DNA of 22,602 nucleotides, from the NCBI GenBank assembly GCA_039024295.1, contig JBCDIQ010000042.1, positions 1 to 22,602 on the forward strand. The letters run 5' to 3'. The position numbers and the translations under genes were made by a program. The DNA comes from JBCDIQ01 sp039024295 (lineage in GTDB: Bacteria; Bacteroidota; Bacteroidia; J057). Positions 1-7,344 of the stretch are shown in pieces; the stretch's first letter is position 1; each line of letters starts with the position of its first letter. The notes under the pieces are model-generated. The model searched no databases and had not been told where the DNA came from. It saw only the letters and a program-made list of their open reading frames with translations.

Positions 1-194
1 GCTGGGTGTTGGTCTGGCATCTATTTGGAATTTGTATCGCACAAGATATCTCTTTTCCTTTCAAATTGAGCCTAACCCATTCTTCCCTATTTATACACAC
101 GATAAAAAATGGGCTATCGAAACAACTAAATCAATACTCGCCTATTCGGGTTCTATCCATGCTATTTTTGAGAAAGCCAAAATTTAGGTTCATC

Positions 195-563
195 TCAATA
201 AATTCTAAGCAACTTATTGTATTCCTCTTTGAACAGCCGAAGGCCAGCTATCATCTGATTCTTTTCCAGGTTTGCAATTACCATCTGTGGATCGAACTTT
301 TCATCATTCACCCTAACACAAATATCAAGGGTATCCTCTACGGGGTTTTCATGTTCATCTTGCCAAATTAATTCAAAATTAAATTCAATTTGCGCTGTCG
401 CAATGGGGGCCAAGATGTAATAAAGCAGGTTATCATCAAGGGTTTCATCTAGGTTGCTCGCTCCATTGTATCTGTTTAAAATGTACAAAGGAAATATAAA
501 ATGATATGTCCGTTCATTTCGAACATAATGTGATATCCAATTGGTGAATTCCTGGTTCTCCAT
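195..563 (-). CDS. Hypothetical protein, 122 aa
   Basis: I do not recognise a family. The product is a small, soluble, acidic protein without signal peptide or membrane helix. It has a charged C-terminal helix rich in Lys, Glu and Leu. The ATG start at 561-563 gives an N-terminus MENQEFTNW. The gene lies last in a run of minus-strand genes but is separated from the upstream lipoprotein gene by about 200 nt, so it may have its own promoter. Its AT-rich composition matches the neighbouring minus-strand genes, which supports it being real, and an overlapping plus-strand frame over 6-371 is less plausible. No function is inferred. Confidence 0.6.
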   Translation of the reverse strand: MENQEFTNWISHYVRNERTYHFIFPLYILNRYNGASNLDETLDDNLLYYILAPIATAQIEFNFELIWQDEHENPVEDTLDICVRVNDEKFDPQMVIANLEKNQMIAGLRLFKEEYNKLLRIY

Positions 564-760
564 CTTTTAACTATTTCCGGCTATCGATTACAAAAGTGCC
601 CAACTGTGCAAAAAACCTAAGTTCTCCTCACATTCGACCTTGTAAAATGATTCCTCACAGGTATCGCCATTCAGATAGGAACTTTTTACCAAACTTTATG
701 AAGAGTACAGCAAGATTGAAAAAAATTCCAATCTCAGTTCAATTTCTGACAATTGGTAAC
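564..760. other. Intergenic region
   Basis: This AT-rich stretch lies between two minus-strand genes. I see no long frame, strong hairpin or recognisable promoter in it. Confidence 0.4.
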
Positions 761-1354
761 CTAACGAGATAATTGAGAAGCATCGTCTAATATTTCCAAG
801 CCGATTTTTCGGCAAAAATCCTTTAATTTTCTGATCCCCATACTGCTTAAAGCTTTTGTTGATTTAGGAACACTTTTTACACCCGAACAAAGAAAGCAGA
901 CATTGGATTGACCAATTATTTCCGATTCTTTATAGTATACAAATGCGATATGAGGGATAAAGCAGGTTGAATTGTTACCTTCAAAGTTTGTAGAATCTAT
1001 GAGTAGGCCTTTGAGGGTTGTTTTTTGGAAGTCGTTCAGAGCAATATTATTCCCAACTTTCTCATCAAACTTCCCATAGGCATCAACAATATGGTGGTGA
1101 ACACTCGCAGGATTTCCGTTGTGGCCATTCCAATTATATGCAACAATACTGTCCGCAATTTCAATAACTTTTCCTAGGCTGTCCAACGTTGTCCATTCTA
1201 GGTCATCAAAAAACTCATGTTTATCCCATTCTTCTGCTACCTGCGCTTGACCTTCCTCCATAACATTCTCCCCTTTGGCTATATTTTGGTCAGGTATAGA
1301 CGGGGCACAGCTGCAGAGCAGGAGAAGTAATATTTTGAATGCTACACATCTCAT
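761..1354 (-). CDS. Putative lipoprotein, 197 aa
   Basis: The N-terminus MRCVAFKILLLLLCSCAPS is a short positively charged, Leu-rich signal ending in a lipobox-like LCSC, so the mature protein probably starts at Cys16 with a lipid anchor on the outer or inner membrane. The rest is soluble and acidic, with a C-terminal helical segment. The stretch SNVCFLCSGVKSVP contains two cysteines. I recognise no domain. The gene begins 2 nt after the stop of the 293-aa gene, so the two are probably cotranscribed. Confidence 0.72.
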   Translation of the reverse strand: MRCVAFKILLLLLCSCAPSIPDQNIAKGENVMEEGQAQVAEEWDKHEFFDDLEWTTLDSLGKVIEIADSIVAYNWNGHNGNPASVHHHIVDAYGKFDEKVGNNIALNDFQKTTLKGLLIDSTNFEGNNSTCFIPHIAFVYYKESEIIGQSNVCFLCSGVKSVPKSTKALSSMGIRKLKDFCRKIGLEILDDASQLSR

Positions 1355-1356
1355 CC

Positions 1357-2238
1357 TTATTCATTTGTTACTATTTCGATCGGATACTTGGTACACCCGA
1401 ACATGTGATCCAATCCCATATATGCCTGATCGTATCCATCAAATGTGCGCTCATAACTAAGAGAGCCCACTTCCTTAAGCCCTTCAATCAGTTTTAGTTC
1501 TCCGATCTTTTCGAACCGGCCTTTAATGTTCAGCAGGTCTTTGTGTTCTATTGCTTTGATGACAAAACCAAAGCGAAAATTGGGGTTTCCACCAACATAG
1601 TTCCAAATCTTTTCAATTCCTGGTTGAGAAGCTCGTGTTTGTTCTCTGTTGAATCCACTCGAAATGGTTCTGCCTAAGATATAAGATCCCCTTACCTGCT
1701 CGATAGTAGGCTTTGTGGTTGACTTGTAGATAATTGGTACAAGCCAATAGGAGCAGCTTCCTCGGTGTTGGTCGATTTTCACACAACACGTAACAGCATA
1801 CTCCTTATTTGATAATTTGAAGGTAAGCACAGCGTTTTCACTAAAAACGAAGTTGGTTATTTTTCGGTGCTTTTTTCGTTTCCTTACCTTTTGGTTGGGC
1901 TTTTCGATCTTGCTTAAAAATCTTTTCAGGACCGCCTTCCTTGATTTGCCTTCTTTCTCAGTATATGAAGTCCACACCTTTACACAAGCATCTTTATTGA
2001 TGACCTCCTTGATATATGCAAGCCTTTCGGAGATCATAAGCCCAAGCTCCCAATATGCCAGCCCACAGCTCGTAACATAAACCTCATTGTCAAAATCATC
2101 AAAATATGCTCGTTGTTTCAGTGGGAACTCATCCAGGATCGTGTGTATTTCAGCCCCGCTATCATAAAGGTCCATAATTCCCCAATAGGTGTCGTGAGCT
2201 GTATCTCCATCAATTATTTTTGTTCCATCTGTCGCCAT
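1357..2238 (-). CDS. Hypothetical protein, 293 aa
   Basis: A soluble protein that I do not recognise. Two parts can be seen. An acidic N-terminal part (about 1-95) is followed by a strongly basic linker at about 117-126 (KVRKRKKHRK). After that comes a mixed beta-rich C-terminal part, with GSYILGRTISSG near residue 185 and an acidic, aromatic C-terminus. There is no signal peptide or membrane helix. The short spacing to the lipoprotein gene (2 nt) and to the membrane-protein gene upstream (34 nt) suggests one transcription unit. No function is proposed. Confidence 0.65.
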   Translation of the reverse strand: MATDGTKIIDGDTAHDTYWGIMDLYDSGAEIHTILDEFPLKQRAYFDDFDNEVYVTSCGLAYWELGLMISERLAYIKEVINKDACVKVWTSYTEKEGKSRKAVLKRFLSKIEKPNQKVRKRKKHRKITNFVFSENAVLTFKLSNKEYAVTCCVKIDQHRGSCSYWLVPIIYKSTTKPTIEQVRGSYILGRTISSGFNREQTRASQPGIEKIWNYVGGNPNFRFGFVIKAIEHKDLLNIKGRFEKIGELKLIEGLKEVGSLSYERTFDGYDQAYMGLDHMFGCTKYPIEIVTNE

Positions 2239-2272
2239 AGCCTTCGTTTCTAATTTGAAAAAAGTTCATCCC

Positions 2273-2746
2273 TCACATCATCAAAAACACCAAATCTGCG
2301 ATCAGCAGGATCTGGAAGACAATCACCAAAGTGTTGCCATTTTTCTTAAATAAATAAGCCGCTACCAACGAAATGAGCACCAAAGCCGGTAGCACAAGCC
2401 CCGTAAAAAGCCGTAAGGAATAATAGGATTTATCTTCGGATGAATCCAGCTTATACCAATTTACTTCATTGAAAATCCTGGAGACTGAGTATTCGACCGT
2501 ATCACCTGTGTGTACCAGGCGGGCGAACTCTTCTTTGACCGATATTTCCTGTCCAGTCGTGATTACCTTGTAGGAAAAATGGTAGCCGCGTGCCGCATTT
2601 TTATAGTCCTCCCGCTTCTTGATCACTTCGAGCACCTGATCGTTTGTTATCCCCCCAGGAAAGACAAAATCAGCTATGATTAACAGGGCAACCAATGCGC
2701 AGGCTGCTTGCAGAAATATCCCCAACTTTTGTAGCAGGTCAGTCAT
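2273..2746 (-). CDS. Small membrane protein, 157 aa
   Basis: Three hydrophobic segments are visible. One is N-terminal (about residues 14-31, ALVALLIIADFVF) and two are closely spaced C-terminal helices (about 112-133 and 139-157). A soluble domain of about 80 residues lies between helix 1 and helix 2 and carries a beta-rich stretch (VHTGDTVEYSVSRIF). The architecture is reminiscent of DUF3592-like membrane proteins, but the resemblance is weak. The ATG overlaps the stop of the preceding gene by 4 nt (ATGA), so the two are translationally coupled. Confidence 0.68.
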   Translation of the reverse strand: MTDLLQKLGIFLQAACALVALLIIADFVFPGGITNDQVLEVIKKREDYKNAARGYHFSYKVITTGQEISVKEEFARLVHTGDTVEYSVSRIFNEVNWYKLDSSEDKSYYSLRLFTGLVLPALVLISLVAAYLFKKNGNTLVIVFQILLIADLVFLMM

Positions 2747-3111
2747 TTTGTGCCCTGGATAAATAGTGAAAATTGAAACAGTTCATATGATTTAAACAGT
2801 TGTTCCATGTCTTCTCTTATTTTTTCATCGTGCCAGAATGTATATCCCCAGTTATCCATGAGTTGAATCCAATCATTTTGTCTGGTCACGAATAAGACAT
2901 TCGAGGAATCACGGCCAGCTTCTGTTTTATTTTCTTGAACTAAATGAGCGTATCTGTCAATATGTAGTAGCTTAAATAATTGGGCTACTTCCAATTCTCC
3001 ATAATCTTTGACCATTAGGTAGTAAGGAGAACAAAATTTTCCATTTATCAGCATCAAGGTTGAAACTTTTTCTTTCACCACACAAAAGGAATAGGGGAAA
3101 ATGAGTTGCAA
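2743..3111 (-). CDS. Hypothetical protein, 122 aa
   Basis: A small soluble protein of unknown family, rich in aromatic residues. It contains the phrase TRQNDWIQLMDNWGYTFWHD, which may be a compact alpha/beta core. It begins 7 nt after the DUF2071 gene and its stop overlaps the start of the 157-aa membrane protein gene by 4 nt. It is therefore most likely part of the same operon and perhaps a partner of the membrane protein. No function can be assigned. Confidence 0.65.
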   Translation of the reverse strand: MQLIFPYSFCVVKEKVSTLMLINGKFCSPYYLMVKDYGELEVAQLFKLLHIDRYAHLVQENKTEAGRDSSNVLFVTRQNDWIQLMDNWGYTFWHDEKIREDMEQLFKSYELFQFSLFIQGTK

Positions 3112-3118
3112 TTTAGGT

Positions 3119-3847
3119 TCACCCAGTTTTAGTGGTGCTTCTTATTTTTCTGAGCTTAATCCATTCATGCTCAATACCCTTCATCAGTAGCGCATTGTCG
3201 AACTTAACCGAGCCTTTGGGAAATATTTCTTCATCCTCGAAAAAGCTCGACTGTACATTTTTCACTTCTAATAAAGATACTTTCCAATTGTATGCTTTGA
3301 GCACCAACCCCTCAAATCCATCCTTATACGGGGAGTACCCCACCGATCCCTGTTCGAAAAAATCAGAAACACAGCTCAAACTCTCAAAAACACTTTCTGT
3401 ATTCCAGTCGCAAGTCTCTTTAGCTTCGATTGAAAGAGAGGTGTTGTCGTCGCTTAAAAAAGCAACTTTGTACTTCCCGTCAGATTCCTCAACCGAGAAT
3501 TCTGCCAAATGATGCGTTCCGGGAAAGATACGTCCACCAGCCAGCGAATTCAATTTGGAAGAAGTATCTCTCCTAGGGATATAAACCCCTTCCTTTAATT
3601 CCCCATCTTCCTTCCATTCAACTGCAATTCGATGCGCACCGTTCTCAGAGGATATTCCGATTTGTTTGGGAAGGCCTTTCGGCCTGATTTCTTTAAGCCT
3701 AATCAGGCAAATACCTGCGATCCCCTTTCCATTCACCAATTTGGGGTTGAATGGCGCTGGCAAATAGTTTTCCAACACGTCTTGGTCAACCTGATAATTG
3801 ATAAGAATTCGCCTGTCTATTATGCCTTTTATCTTGGGTATGTTCAT
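3119..3847 (-). CDS. DUF2071 (YqjF-like) family protein
   Basis: The 242-aa protein has the DUF2071 layout. An N-terminal beta strand IDRRILINYQVDQDVLENYLP is followed by the family core YIPRRDTSSKLNSLAGGRIFPG at about 89-110, a conserved His pair (GTHHLAEFSV), and a C-terminal half with paired beta strands. The family is related to the acetoacetate decarboxylase-like fold. Its reaction is unknown and members are usually cytoplasmic. Length is normal for the family and the frame is intact. It probably heads the group of minus-strand genes reading towards 761, as spacing to the next gene is 7 nt. Confidence 0.78.
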   Translation of the reverse strand: MNIPKIKGIIDRRILINYQVDQDVLENYLPAPFNPKLVNGKGIAGICLIRLKEIRPKGLPKQIGISSENGAHRIAVEWKEDGELKEGVYIPRRDTSSKLNSLAGGRIFPGTHHLAEFSVEESDGKYKVAFLSDDNTSLSIEAKETCDWNTESVFESLSCVSDFFEQGSVGYSPYKDGFEGLVLKAYNWKVSLLEVKNVQSSFFEDEEIFPKGSVKFDNALLMKGIEHEWIKLRKIRSTTKTG

Positions 3848-3898
3848 TATTCTTTATTTCCGTTGATGGTCAGTTTCCTCAGTATTATTAGCTGGCAC

Positions 3899-4297
3899 TC
3901 ATTCAAACCTTCCATTCCGAAAATGGATAAAATTCCTCGGCTCTACACCAGATATATGGTAGTTCAATATCACATGGAACTCCTTTTTTACATCTTCCGC
4001 TTTTATAACATACATAAATCGAGCACCCCGGTTACGGTCCTGCTCCCGGGTTAATTCCCTGGCGTTGTCCACTCCTACTTCCTCCAAGGTTAAGGTCGCC
4101 TTTTCCAACGGGCTCCAATTTGCCCATGCATCAAATACTAAGGTATCTCCTGTTCCGAGGGTGTACGGAGTTTGGTTACCCTTCGCATCAGTTTGAAAAA
4201 TCAACTTTCCATTTAAATAAACATGAATTCGGTCCAGGCCATCTAACCATGATACCCATGAAATGATGAAACAGAAAGATATCCCTACTACCCTCAT
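3899..4297 (-). CDS. Secreted hypothetical protein, 132 aa
   Basis: The N-terminus (MRVVGISFCFIISWVSWLDG) is a short signal-peptide-like hydrophobic segment. The remainder looks like a small beta-sandwich: HVYLNGKLIFQTDAKGN, then GTGDTLVFDAWANW. The last third contains a charged segment (TREQDRNRG). The pattern suggests a periplasmic or surface protein. It lies 51 nt before the DUF2071 gene on the same strand, so cotranscription is possible. Family not recognised. Confidence 0.6.
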   Translation of the reverse strand: MRVVGISFCFIISWVSWLDGLDRIHVYLNGKLIFQTDAKGNQTPYTLGTGDTLVFDAWANWSPLEKATLTLEEVGVDNARELTREQDRNRGARFMYVIKAEDVKKEFHVILNYHISGVEPRNFIHFRNGRFE

Positions 4298-4572
4298 TCG
4301 AATGTCTCCTAATAAGATGTCATCTCCTTAATTTCTCAAATCAACTCCAGAATTCCTAGGTCAAATGTAATGAGTCAAGCCTGTGCAAAGGACAACTAAA
4401 TTACTTACATCCCACATGCAAATAACCACAGAACCAAGTAGTAAATGACCCTTCATGGAAGCCAAAAACATTCATAAAAAATATATTCAATTTTTCTCAT
4501 GTTTTCACAACCAATCAGATTCCCAGTTGGTTCAACTAGTAAAGCATTAACAACCATAAACTATACAGAACT

Positions 4573-5724
4573 ATGAGTACGTTTAAGTTTTACATGCCAA
4601 ACATCAGTTTGATGGGACCTGACAGCCTGAAAGAAATGAACCATGAGATTCAGGCAGCGGGCTACAAAAAAGGACTGATCGTAACTGATAAGCAGTTGGT
4701 AAACATTGGCCTGGTAAAAGAGCTGACAGACTTATTGGAGGAAGGAGGAATTGAATATTCCATTTTTGACGAAACCCAGCCTAACCCAACGGTAGGGAAC
4801 GTGGAAAGAGGGCTGAAACTGCTCCAGCAGGAGAACTGTGATTTTGTGATCTCTTTTGGAGGTGGCTCCCCTCATGATTGCGCGAAAGGAATTGCCCTGG
4901 TCGCTGCAAATGGAGGTAACATCAAAGACTACGAAGGGCTGGATCAATCGAAGCACCCACAAGTGCCCCTGGTAGCAGTTAACACCACAGCCGGTACAGC
5001 CAGTGAAATGACCCGATTCGCCATCATTACGGATGAATCTCGTCATATCAAAATGGCCATTGTGGACAAGAATACCACGCCTGTGATTGCGGTAAATGAT
5101 CCATTGCTGATGATGGATATGCCCAAGAGCTTAACTGCAGCTACGGGCATGGATGCCCTCACCCACGCGGTAGAAGCCTACGTATCAACCATTGCCACCC
5201 CGATCACAGATGCGTGTGCCCTTAAGGCCATCGAGTTAATCTCGGCTAACCTCAGAGCGGTGGTTACAGACGGAAATGACCAAGATGCTCGAAATGCCAT
5301 GGCTTACGCAGAATACTTGGCGGGAATGGCCTTTAACAGCGCTAGCCTAGGGTACGTACATGCCATGGCTCACCAGTTAGGCGGATTCTACGATCTGCCT
5401 CACGGGGTCTGCAATGCGGTACTCCTCCCCCACGTCCAGGAGTACAACAAATCAGTCGCCGCCAACAAGCTCGCGAGGGTAGCTGTTGCAATGGGAGAAA
5501 ATATTGACAGACTCACCAACCAGGAAGCTGCTGATGTTTGTATCGCCTCCATCAAAGCCCTTTCAAAGGACGTAGACATTCCATCTGGACTGAAGGAATT
5601 AGGGGCAAAGGAGGAAGATTTCGACACCCTCGCCACCAATGCCCTCAAAGATGCTTGTGGACTCACCAATCCCATTCAGGCTTCCCATGAGGACATTGTC
5701 GGTATTTATCAAAAGGCTTTTTGA
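4573..5724 (+). CDS. adhB: Iron-containing alcohol dehydrogenase (AdhB/YiaY type)
   Basis: The 383-aa protein is a group III (iron-dependent) NAD(P)-linked alcohol dehydrogenase. It resembles Zymomonas AdhB closely along its whole length. The Rossmann-like N-terminal domain carries the GGGSPHDCAK nucleotide/phosphate motif (96-105) and NTTAGTASEMTRF (137-149). The helical C-terminal domain carries the metal ligands: Asp194 and His198 in TGMDALTHAVEAY, His263 in SLGYVHAMAHQLGG, and His277 in DLPHG. His267 is also conserved. Length and frame are complete. It would interconvert short-chain alcohols and aldehydes in the cytoplasm. The start ATG at 4573 matches the usual N-terminus (STFKFYMPNIS). 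The gene is monocistronic, with a terminator at 5795-5820. Substrate cannot be told from sequence. Confidence 0.95.
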   Translation: MSTFKFYMPNISLMGPDSLKEMNHEIQAAGYKKGLIVTDKQLVNIGLVKELTDLLEEGGIEYSIFDETQPNPTVGNVERGLKLLQQENCDFVISFGGGSPHDCAKGIALVAANGGNIKDYEGLDQSKHPQVPLVAVNTTAGTASEMTRFAIITDESRHIKMAIVDKNTTPVIAVNDPLLMMDMPKSLTAATGMDALTHAVEAYVSTIATPITDACALKAIELISANLRAVVTDGNDQDARNAMAYAEYLAGMAFNSASLGYVHAMAHQLGGFYDLPHGVCNAVLLPHVQEYNKSVAANKLARVAVAMGENIDRLTNQEAADVCIASIKALSKDVDIPSGLKELGAKEEDFDTLATNALKDACGLTNPIQASHEDIVGIYQKAF

Positions 5725-5766
5725 GACTATTTGACACTAATAAGTTAAATTAAATTAGTTATTTTC

Positions 5767-5784
5767 ATCAGTATTGCTACTGAT
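5767..5784 (+). repeat. Small perfect inverted repeat
   Basis: ATCAGTA and TACTGAT flank a 4-nt loop TTGC. It lies just after adhB and before the terminator, and may be an mRNA 3'-end structure. Confidence 0.4.
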
Positions 5785-5794
5785 AGATTATAGA

Positions 5795-5820
5795 AGAGCC
5801 GCATGCATGTGGCTCTTTTT
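5795..5820 (+). terminator. Rho-independent terminator of adhB
   Basis: The arms AGAGCC and GGCTCT lie either side of GCATGCATGT, which can extend the stem, and the hairpin is followed at once by five T. It lies about 70 nt after the adhB stop and may also serve the convergent minus-strand gene less well, as its A-run on the other side is weak. Confidence 0.8.
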
Positions 5821-5877
5821 GCTAGTAGCACACTCTAGACAAGCTTAGGATTGCAGGACATTTTTGCATTTACCCCA

Positions 5878-6648
5878 TTACAACCTAGCCCCCGAATACT
5901 CCGCCTCAAACAACTTCTCATTCCCTTGATAATATCCGTCCTCATTTACGGTGTACCAATTGGCATTTGTATCGTGTTTGTAAGCTGGAGTGAACACATC
6001 TACCAGTTGGGTGAATTCTTGGGGCATGATGGAGTGAATGTTCCCTTCATCTGCCGTGAGGATGCTCACATTTCCTGCTTGAACGATCTCGTTTCCCGTT
6101 TCTCTAAGAATGCATTTTTTCAGGATCAGGGTTTGCTCGTCTTTTACGAGTTCTCGGGTACCAGCCAGCTGCTCTTCAACGCTGTAATTCTTGGCGAGGA
6201 TGCTTCCAGAAACAACGTTAATCACACCGGTCATATCCGGATGGTCATGGTGAGGGATATATTCGCCCTGTTCAAATTGAAACAGGGAAACCTGAAAGTC
6301 TACCTCATAGTGTAAGCTGGCAGATTCAAACCAGTCTGGCCTCCTGTTTTCGTACGCCTCCATCTCTCGTTTGACATTTTCGAATTCGGGAAAATCACAC
6401 TGGAGCAACAACTGCTTTACCTTTTCGGCATAGCCTTTTTGGTCCCACGGCAATTGGTGCTGGGTCTTTGCCAGTTGGGTGAGGCGCTCCAGAAAGGCGT
6501 CCCAGTTGAGCTGTGTGCCCGCATGCCGTTTCCCATGATGAGCATTGGCCTGTTGAGCGTAAGCGGAGATAGAATTCAGTTGCAAGGCAATGCCAGCAAA
6601 TCCTAGCGCACTTAGTTTAATGAACTCTCTGCGGGTGAAATTATCCAT
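5878..6648 (-). CDS. Tat-exported PCO/ADO-like thiol dioxygenase (cupin)
   Basis: Starting at the ATG of 6646-6648 the 256-aa protein opens with TRREFIK (5-11), a textbook twin-arginine motif, then a hydrophobic stretch ending AYA-Q near residue 31. The start at 6768 would put about 40 unrelated residues before the Tat signal, and those overlap a pseudogene, so I reject it. The mature protein is a cupin of the plant cysteine oxidase / cysteamine dioxygenase type. IPHHDHPDMTGV (131-142) supplies the paired metal His (134, 136). EGNIHSI (201-207) supplies the third His (205). VDVFTPAY closes the domain. The family oxidises free or N-terminal thiols to sulfinate using Fe(II) and O2. Export through Tat suggests a periplasmic role, with metal or cofactor loaded in the cytoplasm. 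Substrate is unknown. Confidence 0.8.
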   Translation of the reverse strand: MDNFTRREFIKLSALGFAGIALQLNSISAYAQQANAHHGKRHAGTQLNWDAFLERLTQLAKTQHQLPWDQKGYAEKVKQLLLQCDFPEFENVKREMEAYENRRPDWFESASLHYEVDFQVSLFQFEQGEYIPHHDHPDMTGVINVVSGSILAKNYSVEEQLAGTRELVKDEQTLILKKCILRETGNEIVQAGNVSILTADEGNIHSIMPQEFTQLVDVFTPAYKHDTNANWYTVNEDGYYQGNEKLFEAEYSGARL

Positions 6649-6649
6649 G

Positions 6650-6922
6650 CTAGAACTGTTTGATAAAAGTGACTTTGGAAATAAGTTGCTGCTCGTAAAA
6701 AGGTTCTCTCTTGAAAAAGTCGGTGATGGCTTCTCCCCCACCTCAGTCGGGTTCATCCAGCTTTCCATCGGCCATGATGGTTCCCTTTGCTCGAATGGCC
6801 TGTATCACCAAGGGCGTATCGTGAGGAGGAAAGTCTAATTCAGCCTAAGCCGATAGATACCCTACTTGGGTAGACAACAATGCGATCAGCATCCAACAGG
6901 ACAATCTGTTTATCCGGTGCAT
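6650..6922 (-). pseudogene. Remnant of secreted CBM9-like (DUF5916-type) protein
   Basis: Reading the minus strand from ATG at 6922 gives MHRINRLSCWMLIALLSTQV, a signal peptide, followed in the same frame by PLVIQAIRAKGTIMADGKLD, the typical opening of carbohydrate-binding family 9-like / DUF5916 outer-membrane proteins (normally followed by E-x-x-W). Two stop codons interrupt this single frame: TAG at 6845-6847, just after the signal peptide (likely from CAG), and TGA at 6743-6745, where the family has its conserved Trp (TGG). The homologous frame ends at a TAG at 6650-6652, after ITDFFKREPF. The rest of what is normally a protein of many hundred residues is gone. The 3' end abuts the start of the thiol dioxygenase gene, so a deletion probably joined the two. 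Confidence 0.65.
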
Positions 6923-6964
6923 AGCCTTGCGAATGCAATTTGAAGTTAGCTTGAATTTTTGAAA

Positions 6965-6981
6965 ATGCAACATTGTTGCAT
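6965..6981. repeat. Perfect inverted repeat ATGCAAC-N3-GTTGCAT
   Basis: A 7-bp perfect inverted repeat with a 3-nt spacer between the pseudogene and the ROCO gene. It could be an operator or a short hairpin, and nothing else supports a role. Confidence 0.35.
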
Positions 6982-7085
6982 GTATTTACATTCATTTTAA
7001 GGAAAAGGTAAAATGATCAACAATAGAATTGGGTCGTTTGGAAGAATTGAGTCCGACACACCAAAATGGATCTTGCAAAAGCTTT

Positions 7086-7120
7086 AAGAGCTCGCAGGTT
7101 TTGAAAACCTGCGAGCTCTT
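7086..7120. repeat. 35-nt near-perfect palindrome
   Basis: Two 17-nt arms (AAGAGCTCGCAGGTTTT and its exact complement) surround a single G. Intergenic palindromes with the core CAGGTTTTGAAAACCTG are common in Bacteroidota genomes. It may act as a bidirectional terminator or be a REP-like element. It sits between the AT-rich housekeeping region and the DGR island. Confidence 0.7.
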
Positions 7121-7344
7121 TACCATCAGCAAATAATAGAAATGCTCCTGTACAAGCCTATTTAGCATCCTTTCCAACTATTGCCTATCTTCGAACTTAA
7201 CTATTTCATCCTGCATCGTGATGGACCTTTTCAAGTATCCAGGATGATTGAAAAGACCGTAAAATTTCATCGTAGGGAACCTACCAATAGCCTAGCTTGG
7301 GAACGGAGACCTACCACTATCACTGGCCAACCTTCGCGTTTCAC

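Noticed and set aside
6..371. Plus-strand frame of 121 aa at the left edge
   Set aside because: It overlaps a more plausible minus-strand gene and reads as low-complexity Leu/Ile/Phe-rich shadow translation.
5878..6768. Longer start for the Tat cupin at 6768
   Set aside because: It would place 40 residues before the Tat motif, and those bases are the decayed CBM9-like gene in another frame.
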